DNA of 64,000 bases, from assembly GCA_902789415.1 (NCBI GenBank), contig CADAOD010000002.1:40409-104408 (forward strand). The letters are read 5' to 3'. The translations under genes were made by a program, and so were the position numbers. How positions within the stretch are numbered: position 1 is the stretch's first letter; every line of letters starts with the position of its first letter. The DNA comes from an uncultured Prevotellaceae bacterium. Its GTDB lineage: Bacteria > Bacteroidota > Bacteroidia > Bacteroidales > Bacteroidaceae. Below the pieces are notes generated by a model that saw only the letters and a list, made by a program, of their open reading frames with translations, did no database searches and was not told where the DNA came from. Positions 16,870 through 26,181 of the stretch are shown one piece after another.

Positions 16870-19441
16870 TGGTCATTTTTCTCAGATCTTTATCCAACGA
16901 ACTGGTTCCGTAGAGTATCTCATACTTTCCGGGTTTGGTTCGCATGGTGTTTGTTTCCGTATCCCAGAACTCAAACGATTCCTTGGTCAGCTTCAAGTTG
17001 GCAGTAGCAGTCTGTCCTGCCTTGATATCCAAACGCTCAAAGCCACGCAAGCTCTTCAGCGGACCATCAGGATCCTGCAGGTTGCGGATATACAGCTGAA
17101 TGGTTTCGGTACCATTCTTGCTTCCTGTATTGGTTACAGGTATCTGTACGTTATAAAGCTCACCTTCGGTAGCTACCTCAACCTTAGCCTCGCCAACCTC
17201 AAAGGTAGTATAGCTTAAGCCATAGCCGAATGGGAACAGGGCATCATCAAAATAGCGATAGGTACGGCCCTTCATCGAGTAGTCCTCGTAATCGGGCAGC
17301 TGCTGATCGTTCTTATAGAAGGTAATGGGCAGTTTGCCGCTGGGGTTACAGTCGCCAAACAGCACTTCGGCGATGGCTGTTCCACCCTCCTGGCCGGCAT
17401 ACCATGCCTGCACAATGGCATCGCAGTTCTCCGTCTCGGGTGTCAGGGCGATAGCCGAACCCGAACAGTTCACAAATATCACCTGCTTACCAGCGTCCTT
17501 CAAGGCTTTCAGGAAGTCGCGCTGCACTTTAGGCAACTCAATGCTGGTACGGTCGCCACCCTTAAAGCCATCAATCTGTACTGGCATCTCCTCGCCTTCG
17601 AGTGCAGCCGAGATACCGCCACAGAAAATCACCTTGTTGATACCCTTCAGCTGGGCAATCATCTGCTGATAGTCGATAGGCAACTCCTTAGCGATATTAA
17701 TCTTCAGATTTGCATTATAAGTATGAACATGCGCAAAACGCACCTCTATACGATAGCTCTTACCCTTCTCGGCCTGGATAGCCACACGGTTAGGTGTGGT
17801 GCGCCAGATGTGGTGCATAAACTTACGCTCGCCATCGATATACAGCTCAAAATGGCCACAGCCATCCACGTTAACCACATACTCGCCAGCCTCTTTAGGT
17901 GTAAATACCGTTTCGTACTTAGCGGCAAAATCCTCTAACTGCACGCCTGGGGCAAAGTTATGCATACCTGCGGTGGTTACAGCCAGCGGTGTAGTGTAAT
18001 ACTGGGTAGTAACAGGCTTACCCTTCATCTCACGGTTGTTCCAGAAGGTGCCCTTCATACCTTTTTTGCCCTCAAAGCTACACTGCGATGCCATCAGACA
18101 GTCCATCACCTTGTCGTAGGTCAGGTCGCAACCTGCAGCATAATACAGTTTTTTTTGTTTGGCCTTGATACCGTCCAGAATGGTAACCGTGTGGTTTGGC
18201 ATACCGTTGTAGTTACCCCACATCATCGGGGCGTTATCGGCATTCGGACCTATCACAGCTATCTTCTCGGCATTCTTCTTCAGAGGCAGGATGTTTCCCT
18301 TGTTCTGCAACAGTACAATGGTCTGTCGGGCCATATCAAGGGCTGTAGCAGCATGCGCCTTGCACGACATCTTTGAATATGGAATCTTACTCCACTCCAC
18401 CAAGGCAGGATCGTCCATCTCACCTAGGTCGAAGCGACCTTCCAACAGTCGTACCACATGTTTATCCACCTCAGCTTCGGTTATCAAACCACGCTTCACA
18501 GCCTCAGGAATACTACGGTAGGCATAACCATAGCCGCACTCCACATCGGTACCAGCAATGGTAGCCTTGGCCGAAGCATGTACAGCATCGCTCGACGACT
18601 TGTGCGACTCGTAGAAATCGCTCACAGCACCACAGTCGCTCACCACCAGATACTTGAACCCCCATTCATCACGCAGGATGGTCTGCAGCAGGCGCTGCGA
18701 ACCACAGCAAGGGTCGTCATCCAGTCGCTGGTAAGCACACATCACCTCACGCACCTTACTATCCTCAACCAACTTTTTAAAGGCAGGCATATACGTCTCC
18801 CAGAAGTCGCGGGGCGACACGTTGGTCAGGTTAGCGCTATGGCGAGTATATTCTGGTCCGCTGTGTACGGCATAGTGCTTGGCACAAGCCCACAGCTTAC
18901 GATACTTGGCATCCTCAGGTCCCTGCAATCCACGCACCACCTGGTCGCCCATCACAGCAGTCAGATAGGGGTCTTCGCCGTAGGTTTCCTGTCCTCTACC
19001 CCATCGTGGGTCGCGGAAGATGTTTACGTTAGGTGTCCACACGCTCAGACTGTGAAACTTCTCGTCCTCACCCGAACCACGCAGCATACGCTCGTTATAC
19101 TGGGCACGGAACTCGGTAGAAGCCACATCGAACACACGATACAGTAGCGCAGGGTTAAACGATGCCGCCATAGCCACAGGCTCGGGGAACACCGTTACAT
19201 GGTCCATGTTAGCCGCACCATGCAGCGCCTCGCTCCACCAAAAGAATTTTTTGATACCCAAGCGGGGGATGGCCGGACTCTCATCCAGCATCAGCATGGC
19301 TTTCTCTTCCAAAGTCAGTCTGCTACAAAGATCGATTGCTCTCTCTTTAGCCGAGAGATTGGGATTCTGGTAAGGCAATGTTTGTGCCGAGGCTTCCAGC
19401 CCCACACAAAATGCCAACAACATGAATAGTTGATGTTTCAT
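16859..19441 (-). CDS. GH3 beta-xylosidase with PA14 insertion
   Basis: 860 residues with a signal peptide (CVGLEASA). The GH3 N-domain contains PNVNIFRDPRWGRGQETYGEDPYL and the nucleophile motif VVSDCGA (Asp269). The alpha/beta sandwich domain (from about 370, QTIVLLQNKGNILPLKK) carries an inserted PA14 domain (about 450-590, with FTPKEAGEYVVNVDGCGHFELYIDGE). A fibronectin III-like domain closes the protein (GYGLSYTTFEV, GPLKSLRGFERL). This arrangement matches Xyl3A of Prevotella ruminicola, which releases xylose from xylo-oligosaccharides; in that organism xyl3A was described in a cluster with the GH10-CE1 fusion, as here. It starts 16 bp after the GH95 stop, so the two form one operon. The junction and the GH95 C-terminus consist of TTTAATGT-type tandem repeats. 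Confidence 0.9.
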   Translation of the reverse strand: MKHQLFMLLAFCVGLEASAQTLPYQNPNLSAKERAIDLCSRLTLEEKAMLMLDESPAIPRLGIKKFFWWSEALHGAANMDHVTVFPEPVAMAASFNPALLYRVFDVASTEFRAQYNERMLRGSGEDEKFHSLSVWTPNVNIFRDPRWGRGQETYGEDPYLTAVMGDQVVRGLQGPEDAKYRKLWACAKHYAVHSGPEYTRHSANLTNVSPRDFWETYMPAFKKLVEDSKVREVMCAYQRLDDDPCCGSQRLLQTILRDEWGFKYLVVSDCGAVSDFYESHKSSSDAVHASAKATIAGTDVECGYGYAYRSIPEAVKRGLITEAEVDKHVVRLLEGRFDLGEMDDPALVEWSKIPYSKMSCKAHAATALDMARQTIVLLQNKGNILPLKKNAEKIAVIGPNADNAPMMWGNYNGMPNHTVTILDGIKAKQKKLYYAAGCDLTYDKVMDCLMASQCSFEGKKGMKGTFWNNREMKGKPVTTQYYTTPLAVTTAGMHNFAPGVQLEDFAAKYETVFTPKEAGEYVVNVDGCGHFELYIDGERKFMHHIWRTTPNRVAIQAEKGKSYRIEVRFAHVHTYNANLKINIAKELPIDYQQMIAQLKGINKVIFCGGISAALEGEEMPVQIDGFKGGDRTSIELPKVQRDFLKALKDAGKQVIFVNCSGSAIALTPETENCDAIVQAWYAGQEGGTAIAEVLFGDCNPSGKLPITFYKNDQQLPDYEDYSMKGRTYRYFDDALFPFGYGLSYTTFEVGEAKVEVATEGELYNVQIPVTNTGSKNGTETIQLYIRNLQDPDGPLKSLRGFERLDIKAGQTATANLKLTKESFEFWDTETNTMRTKPGKYEILYGTSSLDKDLRKMTITF

Positions 19442-19457
19442 TTTTAATGTTTAATCT

Positions 19458-21929
19458 TTAATGTTTAATGTAATACGTTTTCCCAGGTGCCGTCATGATA
19501 TCATACTCGTACACCTTACGGACGGGCAGTGTTTTAAAGTCCTTCAGCTCGTCCGACATCAATGGCTCGCGGATAGATGCAGGCGCCAACAATTCGTTGC
19601 TACACTCACCCTGGGCAGGTACCAAACCCGCTCCCTGCAGGGGCACATACGAACGCAAGCGCAGCTGTCCGCCAATCTTCGAGTAAATCGTAGCCTCAGT
19701 CAACTCGCCCTGATGCCACTTCATGCTAACTGTAAAGGCACCTCTGGCCACCAGTCCACTCACTTCACCATCTTTCCAGCTGTCAGGCAGGGCAGGCAAC
19801 AGATGTACAGCACCGTCATGACTCTGCAGCAGCATCTCGCACACACCTGCCGAGCAACCAAAGTTACCATCAATCTGGAAAGGTGGATGGGCATCAAACA
19901 GGTTAGGATAAGTACGTCCATCGGGATATTCCCTTGCCTTACTGTCGTCGGGCAGCAAGTGTAGCATGTTCTTGATAATCGTAAAGGCATGATTACCATC
20001 CAGCATACGTGCCCAGAAGTTAATTTTCCAGCCCAGACTCCAGCCTGTAGCCATATCGCCACGCTGATTCAGGGTGTTGGCTGCAGCCGTAAACAACTCG
20101 GGATGACTATAGGGCGATATCTGGTTCGAGGGATACAATCCGTACAGATGCGATATATGGCGATGCTCGTCCTTAGGATCGTCGCCATCTATCAGCCACT
20201 CCTGCAGCTGTCCGTAACGTCCTATCTGCATAGGTGGCAGCTTGGCAATGGCATTGCTCAGCATGGTGGTATATACCACATTGTTATAACCTAATATTTG
20301 GTGAGCCTTCAGTGTGCTGCTCAGCACATCAAACACAATCTGGTTGTCCATCGTCGATCCGGCAGTTACCGTGGTGCCCTTGCCTACAGGACCATGCTCG
20401 GGCGATACCGTTGGTACCGTTACCAGCCAGCCTGCAGCCTGTTTCACCTCGCCATTCTTAGGATATTCCTGCATATACGACAGCAGGAAATCGGCAGCGC
20501 CCTTCAGGATGGGATAGCAAGCCTCAAGGAATCGCTTGTCGCCTGTATAAAGGTAGTACTGCCACAGGTGTGTGGTAAGCCAGGCGCCACCTGTGGGGAA
20601 CATTCCCCATGTGGCACCATCCACAGGTCCTGCAATACGCCACAGGTCGGTGTTGTGATGTGCCACCCAACCAGGACAGTTGTACATGCTACGGGCTGTT
20701 TTAGCACCCGTTACGCTCAAGTCGCGAATCATCGAGAACAGAGGCTCCTGTGTCTCTGCCAAGTTACCCACATTGGCGGGCCAGTAGTTCATCTCGGCAT
20801 TAATGTTGATGGTGTATTTCGAGTCCCATGGGGCATTCATCTTATCGTTCCATACGCCTTGCAGATTGGCAGGCTGACCGCCAGGCTGCGACGATGATAT
20901 CAGCAGGTATCGTCCGTACTGCATCATCAGCGACACCATATCAAGGTCGGTACCATCAAAGGCAGCCAGTCGCTCATCGGTAGGCAAGGCCGACTGGGCT
21001 GTTTTACCTAACGACAGCGACACACGATCGTACTGATCCTGATACTTTTCCAAGTGGCGCTTCAGCAACTGCTTGTAGCTTTTGCTCTGCACACTCTGCA
21101 TGGTTAGGTTATTCTTGGCAATCGGGTCGCCGTTAATAGTCTGATAGTTCACATAGTTGGTAGCGGCAGTCACAAAAATAGTCGCAGTAGTAGCGTTACG
21201 CACCTGCATGTCGCTGCCATGACTGGCCACCGTACCATCGGCCACCACTTTCACACGTACCTCAGCCTTCAGTTTTCCTGGGATACCCTCGTGCTCTACA
21301 TTATTAATAATATAGGCATGCTCGTTCTTGGCCACAGCGCCACCCTCAACAGCCTGCTGGTTACGCTGATAAGCAACCCCAAAGTTCAGGGCTTTCTTTT
21401 TGCTGGCTGTTATCTGTATGATAATCACGTTATCGCCCTGCGAGGCAAAAGCTGTGCGAATATATTTCACACCATCCACCTCGAAACTGGTAGTGCACAG
21501 CGCATCACCTAAATTCAGTTCGCGACGATAATTGGTTGGTTCGGCCTTGGTTGTGTAATCAAAAGAAAGCATCAGGTCGCCCAATGGCAGATACTTTTGT
21601 CCATGCGGACCTTTAAAGAAGGCCTTGTCAATCAAGCCAGCAGCCTCTTTCTCTTTGCCTTCAAAAATCAGGCGTCGCACATCCTTGATACAGGTCTTGG
21701 CATCAGGGTTGTTGTTATGGTGCGGCGAGCCACTCCAGAATGTTTCTTCATTCAGCTGAATCTGCTCAGTGTTGGTTCCGCCATACACCATGGCTCCTAA
21801 GTGCGAATTGCCTATAGGCAGGGCTTCCAGCCACTGGGTGGCGGGCTTACTATACCACAGTTTGTGTTGCTGGGCATTAACCACAAGTGCAATACTTGCA
21901 CAGATAAGGATAGTCATTAATCGTTTCAT
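19458..21929 (-). CDS. GH95 alpha-L-galactosidase/alpha-L-fucosidase
   Basis: The start is ATG 21929 ([20 protein letters not shown], a clear signal peptide), because a -7 box lies at 21959-21966; the frame upstream to 22004 is not used. This gives 823 residues. GH95 features include [22 protein letters not shown] at the N-terminus with ETFWSGSP, and in the (alpha/alpha)6 barrel [13 protein letters not shown] (the two Asn that help the base), [15 protein letters not shown], and FQIDGNFG (catalytic Asp). GH95 enzymes act on alpha-L-fucose or alpha-L-galactose. In xylan loci of Bacteroides a GH95 member removes alpha-L-galactose from corn glucuronoarabinoxylan, so that activity is favoured by context but not shown by sequence. 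Confidence 0.9.
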   Translation of the reverse strand: MKRLMTILICASIALVVNAQQHKLWYSKPATQWLEALPIGNSHLGAMVYGGTNTEQIQLNEETFWSGSPHHNNNPDAKTCIKDVRRLIFEGKEKEAAGLIDKAFFKGPHGQKYLPLGDLMLSFDYTTKAEPTNYRRELNLGDALCTTSFEVDGVKYIRTAFASQGDNVIIIQITASKKKALNFGVAYQRNQQAVEGGAVAKNEHAYIINNVEHEGIPGKLKAEVRVKVVADGTVASHGSDMQVRNATTATIFVTAATNYVNYQTINGDPIAKNNLTMQSVQSKSYKQLLKRHLEKYQDQYDRVSLSLGKTAQSALPTDERLAAFDGTDLDMVSLMMQYGRYLLISSSQPGGQPANLQGVWNDKMNAPWDSKYTININAEMNYWPANVGNLAETQEPLFSMIRDLSVTGAKTARSMYNCPGWVAHHNTDLWRIAGPVDGATWGMFPTGGAWLTTHLWQYYLYTGDKRFLEACYPILKGAADFLLSYMQEYPKNGEVKQAAGWLVTVPTVSPEHGPVGKGTTVTAGSTMDNQIVFDVLSSTLKAHQILGYNNVVYTTMLSNAIAKLPPMQIGRYGQLQEWLIDGDDPKDEHRHISHLYGLYPSNQISPYSHPELFTAAANTLNQRGDMATGWSLGWKINFWARMLDGNHAFTIIKNMLHLLPDDSKAREYPDGRTYPNLFDAHPPFQIDGNFGCSAGVCEMLLQSHDGAVHLLPALPDSWKDGEVSGLVARGAFTVSMKWHQGELTEATIYSKIGGQLRLRSYVPLQGAGLVPAQGECSNELLAPASIREPLMSDELKDFKTLPVRKVYEYDIMTAPGKTYYIKH

Positions 21930-21958
21930 ACAATATGCTATTGGTTTTAAATTCGCTG

Positions 21959-21966
21959 CAAAGTTA
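21959..21966 (-). promoter_or_regulatory. Proximal -7 box before GH95
   Basis: Minus-strand TAACTTTG fits TAnnTTTG and lies about 30 bp before the GH95 start codon. No copy of the shared HTCS element stands upstream of it; the element belongs to the distal promoter at 22097-22104. Confidence 0.45.
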
Positions 21967-21980
21967 CAAATTATTTTTGA

Positions 21981-22029
21981 ATTAAAAAAATAACCCTGGG
22001 ACAAGAAACGCCTTTCTTTGGTCCCAGGG
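21981..22029 (-). terminator. Rho-independent terminator (minus strand) between GH10 and GH95
   Basis: A strong stem with CCCTGGGAC (21994-22002) pairing with GTCCCAGGG (22021-22029), extended by AAGAAA/TTTCTT, is followed on the minus strand by a T-rich run (21981-21993). It can end transcripts from the GH10 gene and from the promoter at 22097-22104. Confidence 0.8.
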
Positions 22030-22091
22030 AAGGAAAAACTACTAACTACTAATATAACTAAAACAATTTTAACCGATCTGTTATTTTATCT
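21981..22091 (-). ncRNA. Candidate short transcript or attenuated leader before GH95
   Basis: A minus-strand promoter (-7 at 22097-22104) with a perfect HTCS-type operator is followed after only about 60 bp by the terminator at 21981-22029. The predicted product is about 110 nt and has no convincing reading frame. It could be a small RNA, an attenuated leader for GH95-GH3, or a relic of a deleted susCD unit. No family was recognised. Confidence 0.3.
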
Positions 22092-22096
22092 GGGTG

Positions 22097-22150
22097 CAAA
22101 GTTAGTGCATTTTTTCAAAAGTGGCTTACTCTAATGTTACATTTACTTTT
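22097..22150 (-). promoter_or_regulatory. Distal promoter with HTCS-type operator before GH95
   Basis: Minus-strand -7 box TAACTTTG (22097-22104). GTTACATTTACTTTT (22136-22150, plus reading) is 31 bp upstream and identical in sequence and spacing to the element before the GH5 gene. A GCACTTTTTT half-copy follows at 22177-22186. Confidence 0.65.
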
Positions 22151-22197
22151 TTATTTGTTTCACCCACTAAAAAAACGCACTTTTTTAGCACTTTTCC

Positions 22198-24378
22198 TTA
22201 CTTAAAGAGACTCTGAGCCATCTTTTCAAGACAACGGCGCCATGTAAGGAACTCGTGAGCAGTGCCCTCCGAAACCAGACCCTCGGCCTTAAATCCAGCA
22301 GCCTTCAGTGCCTCAACGCTCTTGTTAATGCCTTCTGGGTTCTCCTTGTCGCCACAGCCTTCGAAGATGTACTTCACAGCCTTAGGATCCTTAATCTCCT
22401 CGGGCATATAGGTACCACCACTCAGCAGGCCCCAGTAACCGAATACCTCAGGACGGCGCAGGGTAATGAGTTTTGTTTCCATACCACCCATCGACAATCC
22501 GGCCATTGCACGGTTCCACTTGTCGGCCTTGGTCAGGAAGTTCTTATCGATAGTAGGAATCAGCTCATCTACGAGCACCTTCTCAAACTCCTCGGCAGTA
22601 AACTTACCAATCGAACCGAACTTAAAGTCGTTAGTCAGTCCGTAGGCCATTACTACGATAAATGGCTTAATCTTACCATCGGCAATCAGGTTGTCCATAA
22701 TCAATCCTGCCTTACCCTGTACAGGCCAGCTGGTTTCGTTCTCACCCCAACCGTGCTGCAGGTACAGTACAGGATAGCGCTCCTGCTTACCCTTTACCAC
22801 CTTGCCGTAACCGTAAGGCAGATAAACATTAGCAGTCTGCATCTTACCAGTGCTCTCGCTCCAGAAGGTTACCTGCTGGATGTTACCATGCTTGATATCC
22901 TTGCGATAAGCATAGAAGTCCTGATCCTTGGCAGGAATCTCTATACCACTCTCCCAACGGCATGAGCCAAAGTAGTTGTGTGTACCAGGATCGTTAAACA
23001 CGCCACCATCGATAGTAAGGTGATAGTAGTGGAAACCAGGATCCATAGGGCCCTCGGTAGTGCCAGTCCAAACACCATTCTTATCCTTGCGCAGTACGGT
23101 ACCGCCACGGCCACCAAGACCCAGGCTTACAATTACCGACTTGGCATCGGGAGCCACTACACGGAAACGGGCATAACCCTCAGAGTTAACCTGTGGATAC
23201 TCCTGACCAGGCTGGTTACATGGATTGGGCACAAAGTCCTCAATAGGCTGTCGGTTGTCCATAGCGGCATCAAAGTCACGGATAATCTGCAGCGAGCGCT
23301 TTGCCTTGAAGTTCTCGTCGAAAGGCAGTGGGTGGTTGTTTACACCCAGCCAAGAGTCCTTATCGCTCAGGTTCCAGAAGGTTACGTTCTTAATTACATC
23401 CTTATGCTTGCGGAATATCTTGAACAAGCGGGCATACTGGTCCTCCTGCAGTGTCTGCATATAAGAGGGCTGTGGCTTAGCCTCGCCACGCGAGAACATC
23501 AGCTGACCACCACTCTCGGTATTGGTACGCAAATCCAACTCTGTAATATGGATAGTGTTTACAATCTCGCTGAAACGGTTGATAGCCTTCTCCAGCTTCT
23601 CCTCATCAGGGAAGTAGATGTTGTAGTGGCCCTGCATGCCGATACCATCGATGGGCACACCAGCCTCCTTCATCTTCTTCACCATATTATATATACGCTC
23701 GCGCTTACCCTCGTCAACACAGCTGTAGTCGTTGTAAATCAGCACACCTGTTGGGTCGGCCTCACGTGCAAACTCAAATGCCTTAGCAATAAACTCATCG
23801 CCACAAAGCTTGAAATGACGGCTCTGACGATAAGGACTGGCAGGAACCATCTTACCATCAACAAACTCGAATGGACGACCATCGTCGGCCATAGCCTCGT
23901 TTACTACGTCCCAAGCATAAACCACGTCCTTATAGCGGTTAACCACGGTGTGGATATGCTCGCGCAAACGCTGGTAGAATACCTCTTTCTTTACTGGCTT
24001 GCCCTTCTTATCGGTAAACATCCAGTCGGCAAACTGTGAGTGCCAGCACAAACAGTGACCACGCATCTTGATACCGTTTTCGCGGCAGAAGTTGGCAATG
24101 CTGTCGGCCAAGCCAAAGTTCCACACACCCTCTTTTGGATGAATCTCGCCTGGCTTCCAAGCATTCTCGGCAGTAACGCTGTTAAACTGCTTTTTAACGA
24201 TTGCAGTCTGAGCAGGATCAGAGATGTTGAACTTGTTTACAGCCACACCTACAGTAAAATAATCCTTGTAAGCATCCTTAAGTCCTGGACCTGCAGCATA
24301 ATCTACAGGACGCCCCCACTGTGCCGATGCTGTCAGGCTACCGGCGATAAGCGATAACGCTACTAATAGTTTCTTCAT
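22198..24378 (-). CDS. xyn10D-fae1A: Bifunctional GH10 endo-xylanase / CE1 feruloyl esterase
   Basis: 726 residues with a signal peptide (SLTASA). GH10 domain (about 25-370): acid/base Glu161 in WDVVNEAM and nucleophile Glu280 in IHITELDL, plus MRGHCLCWHSQ. A beta-sandwich linker domain similar to CBM48/E-set follows (about 385-490, RFRVVAPDAKSVIVSLG). The C-terminal CE1 esterase (about 500-726) has YLQHGWGENETSW, nucleophile Ser629 in AGLSMGG, and the catalytic His in [11 protein letters not shown]. The architecture matches Xyn10D-Fae1A of P. ruminicola, which cuts the xylan backbone and releases ferulate. It has its own promoter with a shared HTCS-type element and lies just inside the edge of the accessory island. 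Confidence 0.95.
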   Translation of the reverse strand: MKKLLVALSLIAGSLTASAQWGRPVDYAAGPGLKDAYKDYFTVGVAVNKFNISDPAQTAIVKKQFNSVTAENAWKPGEIHPKEGVWNFGLADSIANFCRENGIKMRGHCLCWHSQFADWMFTDKKGKPVKKEVFYQRLREHIHTVVNRYKDVVYAWDVVNEAMADDGRPFEFVDGKMVPASPYRQSRHFKLCGDEFIAKAFEFAREADPTGVLIYNDYSCVDEGKRERIYNMVKKMKEAGVPIDGIGMQGHYNIYFPDEEKLEKAINRFSEIVNTIHITELDLRTNTESGGQLMFSRGEAKPQPSYMQTLQEDQYARLFKIFRKHKDVIKNVTFWNLSDKDSWLGVNNHPLPFDENFKAKRSLQIIRDFDAAMDNRQPIEDFVPNPCNQPGQEYPQVNSEGYARFRVVAPDAKSVIVSLGLGGRGGTVLRKDKNGVWTGTTEGPMDPGFHYYHLTIDGGVFNDPGTHNYFGSCRWESGIEIPAKDQDFYAYRKDIKHGNIQQVTFWSESTGKMQTANVYLPYGYGKVVKGKQERYPVLYLQHGWGENETSWPVQGKAGLIMDNLIADGKIKPFIVVMAYGLTNDFKFGSIGKFTAEEFEKVLVDELIPTIDKNFLTKADKWNRAMAGLSMGGMETKLITLRRPEVFGYWGLLSGGTYMPEEIKDPKAVKYIFEGCGDKENPEGINKSVEALKAAGFKAEGLVSEGTAHEFLTWRRCLEKMAQSLFK

Positions 24379-24419
24379 ATTTGCTAATTTGATTTCTGTT
24401 TATTAATCTATTTCGGCTG

Positions 24420-24473
24420 CAAAGTTACAACAAATCCCCCTAACCCTCTATTCCGTGAGTATCATAAACTTTA
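24420..24473 (-). promoter_or_regulatory. GH10-CE1 promoter with HTCS-type operator
   Basis: Minus-strand -7 box TAACTTTG (24420-24427); GTATCATAAACTTTA (24459-24473, plus reading) lies 31 bp upstream, the same spacing as before GH115 and GH5. Confidence 0.65.
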
Positions 24474-24502
24474 TTATTTGTACCATCAAGGCTACAAAAT
24501 CA

Positions 24503-24544
24503 AAAAAGCGATAGCCTATAGGCGAATATAGGCTATCGCTTTTT
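24503..24544. repeat. Perfect 18-bp palindrome sharing a core with nearby repeats
   Basis: The arms at 24503-24520 and 24527-24544 are perfect reverse complements around a 6-bp loop and end in A and T runs, so the element could terminate transcription in either direction. Its core GCGATAGCCTAT recurs at 24678-24692 and, inverted, at 25384-25398. No gene ends next to it, so it may be a mobile or REP-like repeat rather than a working terminator. The 24379-24823 stretch holds this palindrome, two copies of a 36-bp promoter repeat and the ATPase remnant start. Confidence 0.75.
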
Positions 24545-24545
24545 C

Positions 24546-24633
24546 GGAATTTATTGTAAATTTGCAGAAAATTCCGAATAAAAACTTGTAAGTATCCGGA
24601 ATTCATTGTAAATTTGCAGAAAATTCCGAATAA
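24546..24633 (+). repeat. Two direct copies of a 36-bp promoter-like unit
   Basis: The units at 24546-24581 and 24598-24633 differ at one base. Each contains a -7 box TAAATTTG (24557-24564 and 24609-24616). Each begins GGAATT and ends AATTCCGAA, so each has an inverted-repeat frame that could be an operator. The second copy leads directly into the ATG of the ATPase remnant. Confidence 0.7.
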
Positions 24634-24634
24634 G

Positions 24635-25387
24635 ATGGCACAATACTTACAAAGAGAGACCTATCTTCCGTGGACAAATAGGCTATCGCTAATTTAACTG
24701 GTTTTCGTCCAAATGTGGGGTAAACTATTAAAAAATAGCCATAATATTTGGAGATATGAAGTTTTTTTTGTTACTTTGCAGCAGAAATATAAATGACAAT
24801 TTATATAAATCCAGATTTATATTATGAAGTTTATTCTCCAGCTGATAGCGGGAGGTATGACCAGACGTTCGGATATAGACGGCGCAATGCAAAAGGATAT
24901 GGGTACTTTCATCCAGAATCTTGAAAACAACTATAACATCATCTCACGCCTAAAACCCCTACTGGCCAAACCTAACAGCAAAACCAGTGCTTACGAGATT
25001 TCCGACCAGTTCCTACGTTTCTGGTTCCGCTTTGTGTGGCCATATCAGGCACTTGTGGAACGCCAGCAACTTTCCTTGTTGCGACAGAATATGGGGAAAG
25101 GTTATGAACAGTTTACAGGGCGTACACTTGAACAGTTCTTTCAACAACAAGCTATGGAATCGGGGCAATATACTATAGTGGGGAATTGGTGGAATCGTAA
25201 AGGTGAGAATGAGATAGATATGATTGCCCTCAATGAATTTGAGCACACTGGTATTGCTGCCGAAATTAAAAGGAACCCTAAAAAACTTAGTCTTTCAGAG
25301 TTAGAAACAAAAGTGGCATCTTTGCCAGCATCTGATTTTGGATCATACCATCTCAATTTAATAACGTTATCTCTCGAAGATATTTAG
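24635..25387 (+). pseudogene. Remnant of an AAA-type ATPase with C-terminal DUF234-like domain
   Basis: The first 14 codons from ATG 24635 (MAQYLQRETYLPWT) look like the start of a Bacteroidota AAA ATPase of the DUF4143/DUF234 type. The frame then enters repeat sequence (24678-24692) and stops at 24695-24697. An open frame at 24824-25387 (187 residues) corresponds to the end of such a protein: a winged-helix segment (LIAGGMTRRSDIDGAM), EISDQFLRFWFRFV, and a nuclease-like DUF234 part (GNWWNRKGENEIDMIALNE, GIAAEIKRN). The Walker A/B region between them is missing, so the gene is almost certainly broken. Inverted copies of the palindrome core flank the C-terminal piece. Confidence 0.75.
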
Positions 25388-25462
25388 CGATAGCCTATCA
25401 TCGTCTGTAGATATTATGCCACGGGACATATGCCACGGTAAGAGGTCCCTGACAGATTTTGA

Positions 25463-25556
25463 GAAATATCTACCACTCTACCACCACTTATCCGATAGAT
25501 CTTTATTTATGCGGGTTTGCAGGGTGGTGGCAGATGGGTGGTAGGTGGTGGATAAT
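25463..25556 (+). repeat. Left 94-bp inverted repeat of the VapE element
   Basis: It pairs in inverse orientation with 28134-28227. A 51-bp inner block (about 46 matches) and a 24-bp outer block (about 21-22 matches) are conserved, separated by 19 divergent bases. It is rich in ACCACC/GGTGG motifs. The 25388-25671 stretch holds this repeat and the next gene's promoter. Confidence 0.85.
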
Positions 25557-25622
25557 TGCAAAAAAGTGCTTTAAGCCGATAAAAAAGAAGGCAAAATGCT
25601 TGGTTTTCTGCTTAAAATTCTG

Positions 25623-25630
25623 TATCTTTG
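25623..25630 (+). promoter_or_regulatory. Promoter -7 box of the DUF6078-like gene
   Basis: TATCTTTG fits TAnnTTTG and lies 41 bp before the start codon at 25672. Confidence 0.5.
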
Positions 25631-25671
25631 TGGGCGAATTAATAACAAACTTAAGTATTACAACTTAAAAA

Positions 25672-26148
25672 ATGGAAATCAAGAAAGAAATTAAACCTAT
25701 CGGAACCGAATTCGACTTTACGAAGGTCCCCTCATGGTATGTACTCTGCAACAACAACGACTGTCCACTAAAGGTCAACTGTCTGCGATACATGGCTGGT
25801 AAGCATGCCCCCAGCAACCTGGAGACAGCCACTTGCGTGATGCCCAAAACACTGCGCGACGGCCAATGCCGATGGCACGACAAACCAACCGTAAAGGTTT
25901 GGGCTGCAGGATTCAGCACTCTTTTCGACAAGGTGATGAAGAAGGACTACACGGCGATGCGTAAGGATATCACCAAGTTTCTGCATGGCGCAAAAATCTA
26001 CTACGAGTATAAACGTGGCGATCGAGCCCTATCGCCCGAACAGCAGCAATGGATTCGTAACTACGTAAAAAGCAGGGGCTACGAGTGGGAAGTAGAGTTC
26101 GACAGCTATTTTGAAGATTACGTTTACCATCATCTGGCTGTACTATAA
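25672..26148 (+). CDS. DUF6078-like small cysteine-rich protein
   Basis: 158 residues without a signal peptide. The N-terminal part has a cysteine cluster (VLCNNNDCPLKVNC, then ATCVMP and GQCRWH) that could bind a metal ion. The C-terminal half is rich in charged and aromatic residues (FLHGAKIYYEYKRGDRAL, EFDSYFEDYVYHHL). I recognise it as resembling the DUF6078 family found in Prevotella; its function is unknown. It sits inside the 94-bp inverted repeats together with the VapE-like gene, so it probably belongs to that element, perhaps as a regulator or replication partner (inference). The start at 25672 follows a good -7 box. Confidence 0.65.
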   Translation: MEIKKEIKPIGTEFDFTKVPSWYVLCNNNDCPLKVNCLRYMAGKHAPSNLETATCVMPKTLRDGQCRWHDKPTVKVWAAGFSTLFDKVMKKDYTAMRKDITKFLHGAKIYYEYKRGDRALSPEQQQWIRNYVKSRGYEWEVEFDSYFEDYVYHHLAVL

Positions 26149-26181
26149 CAAACAGAACACGCGATATTCATCGTTTTCTAC

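Noticed and set aside
22978-24039. Long plus-strand open frame (353 codons) opposite the GH10-CE1 gene
   Set aside because: It lies fully antisense to a well-supported enzyme, has no recognisable domain and reflects codon bias of the opposite strand.
25459-25668. Small open frame across the left 94-bp repeat
   Set aside because: Its residues are only the translation of the GGTGG-rich repeat and the promoter region.
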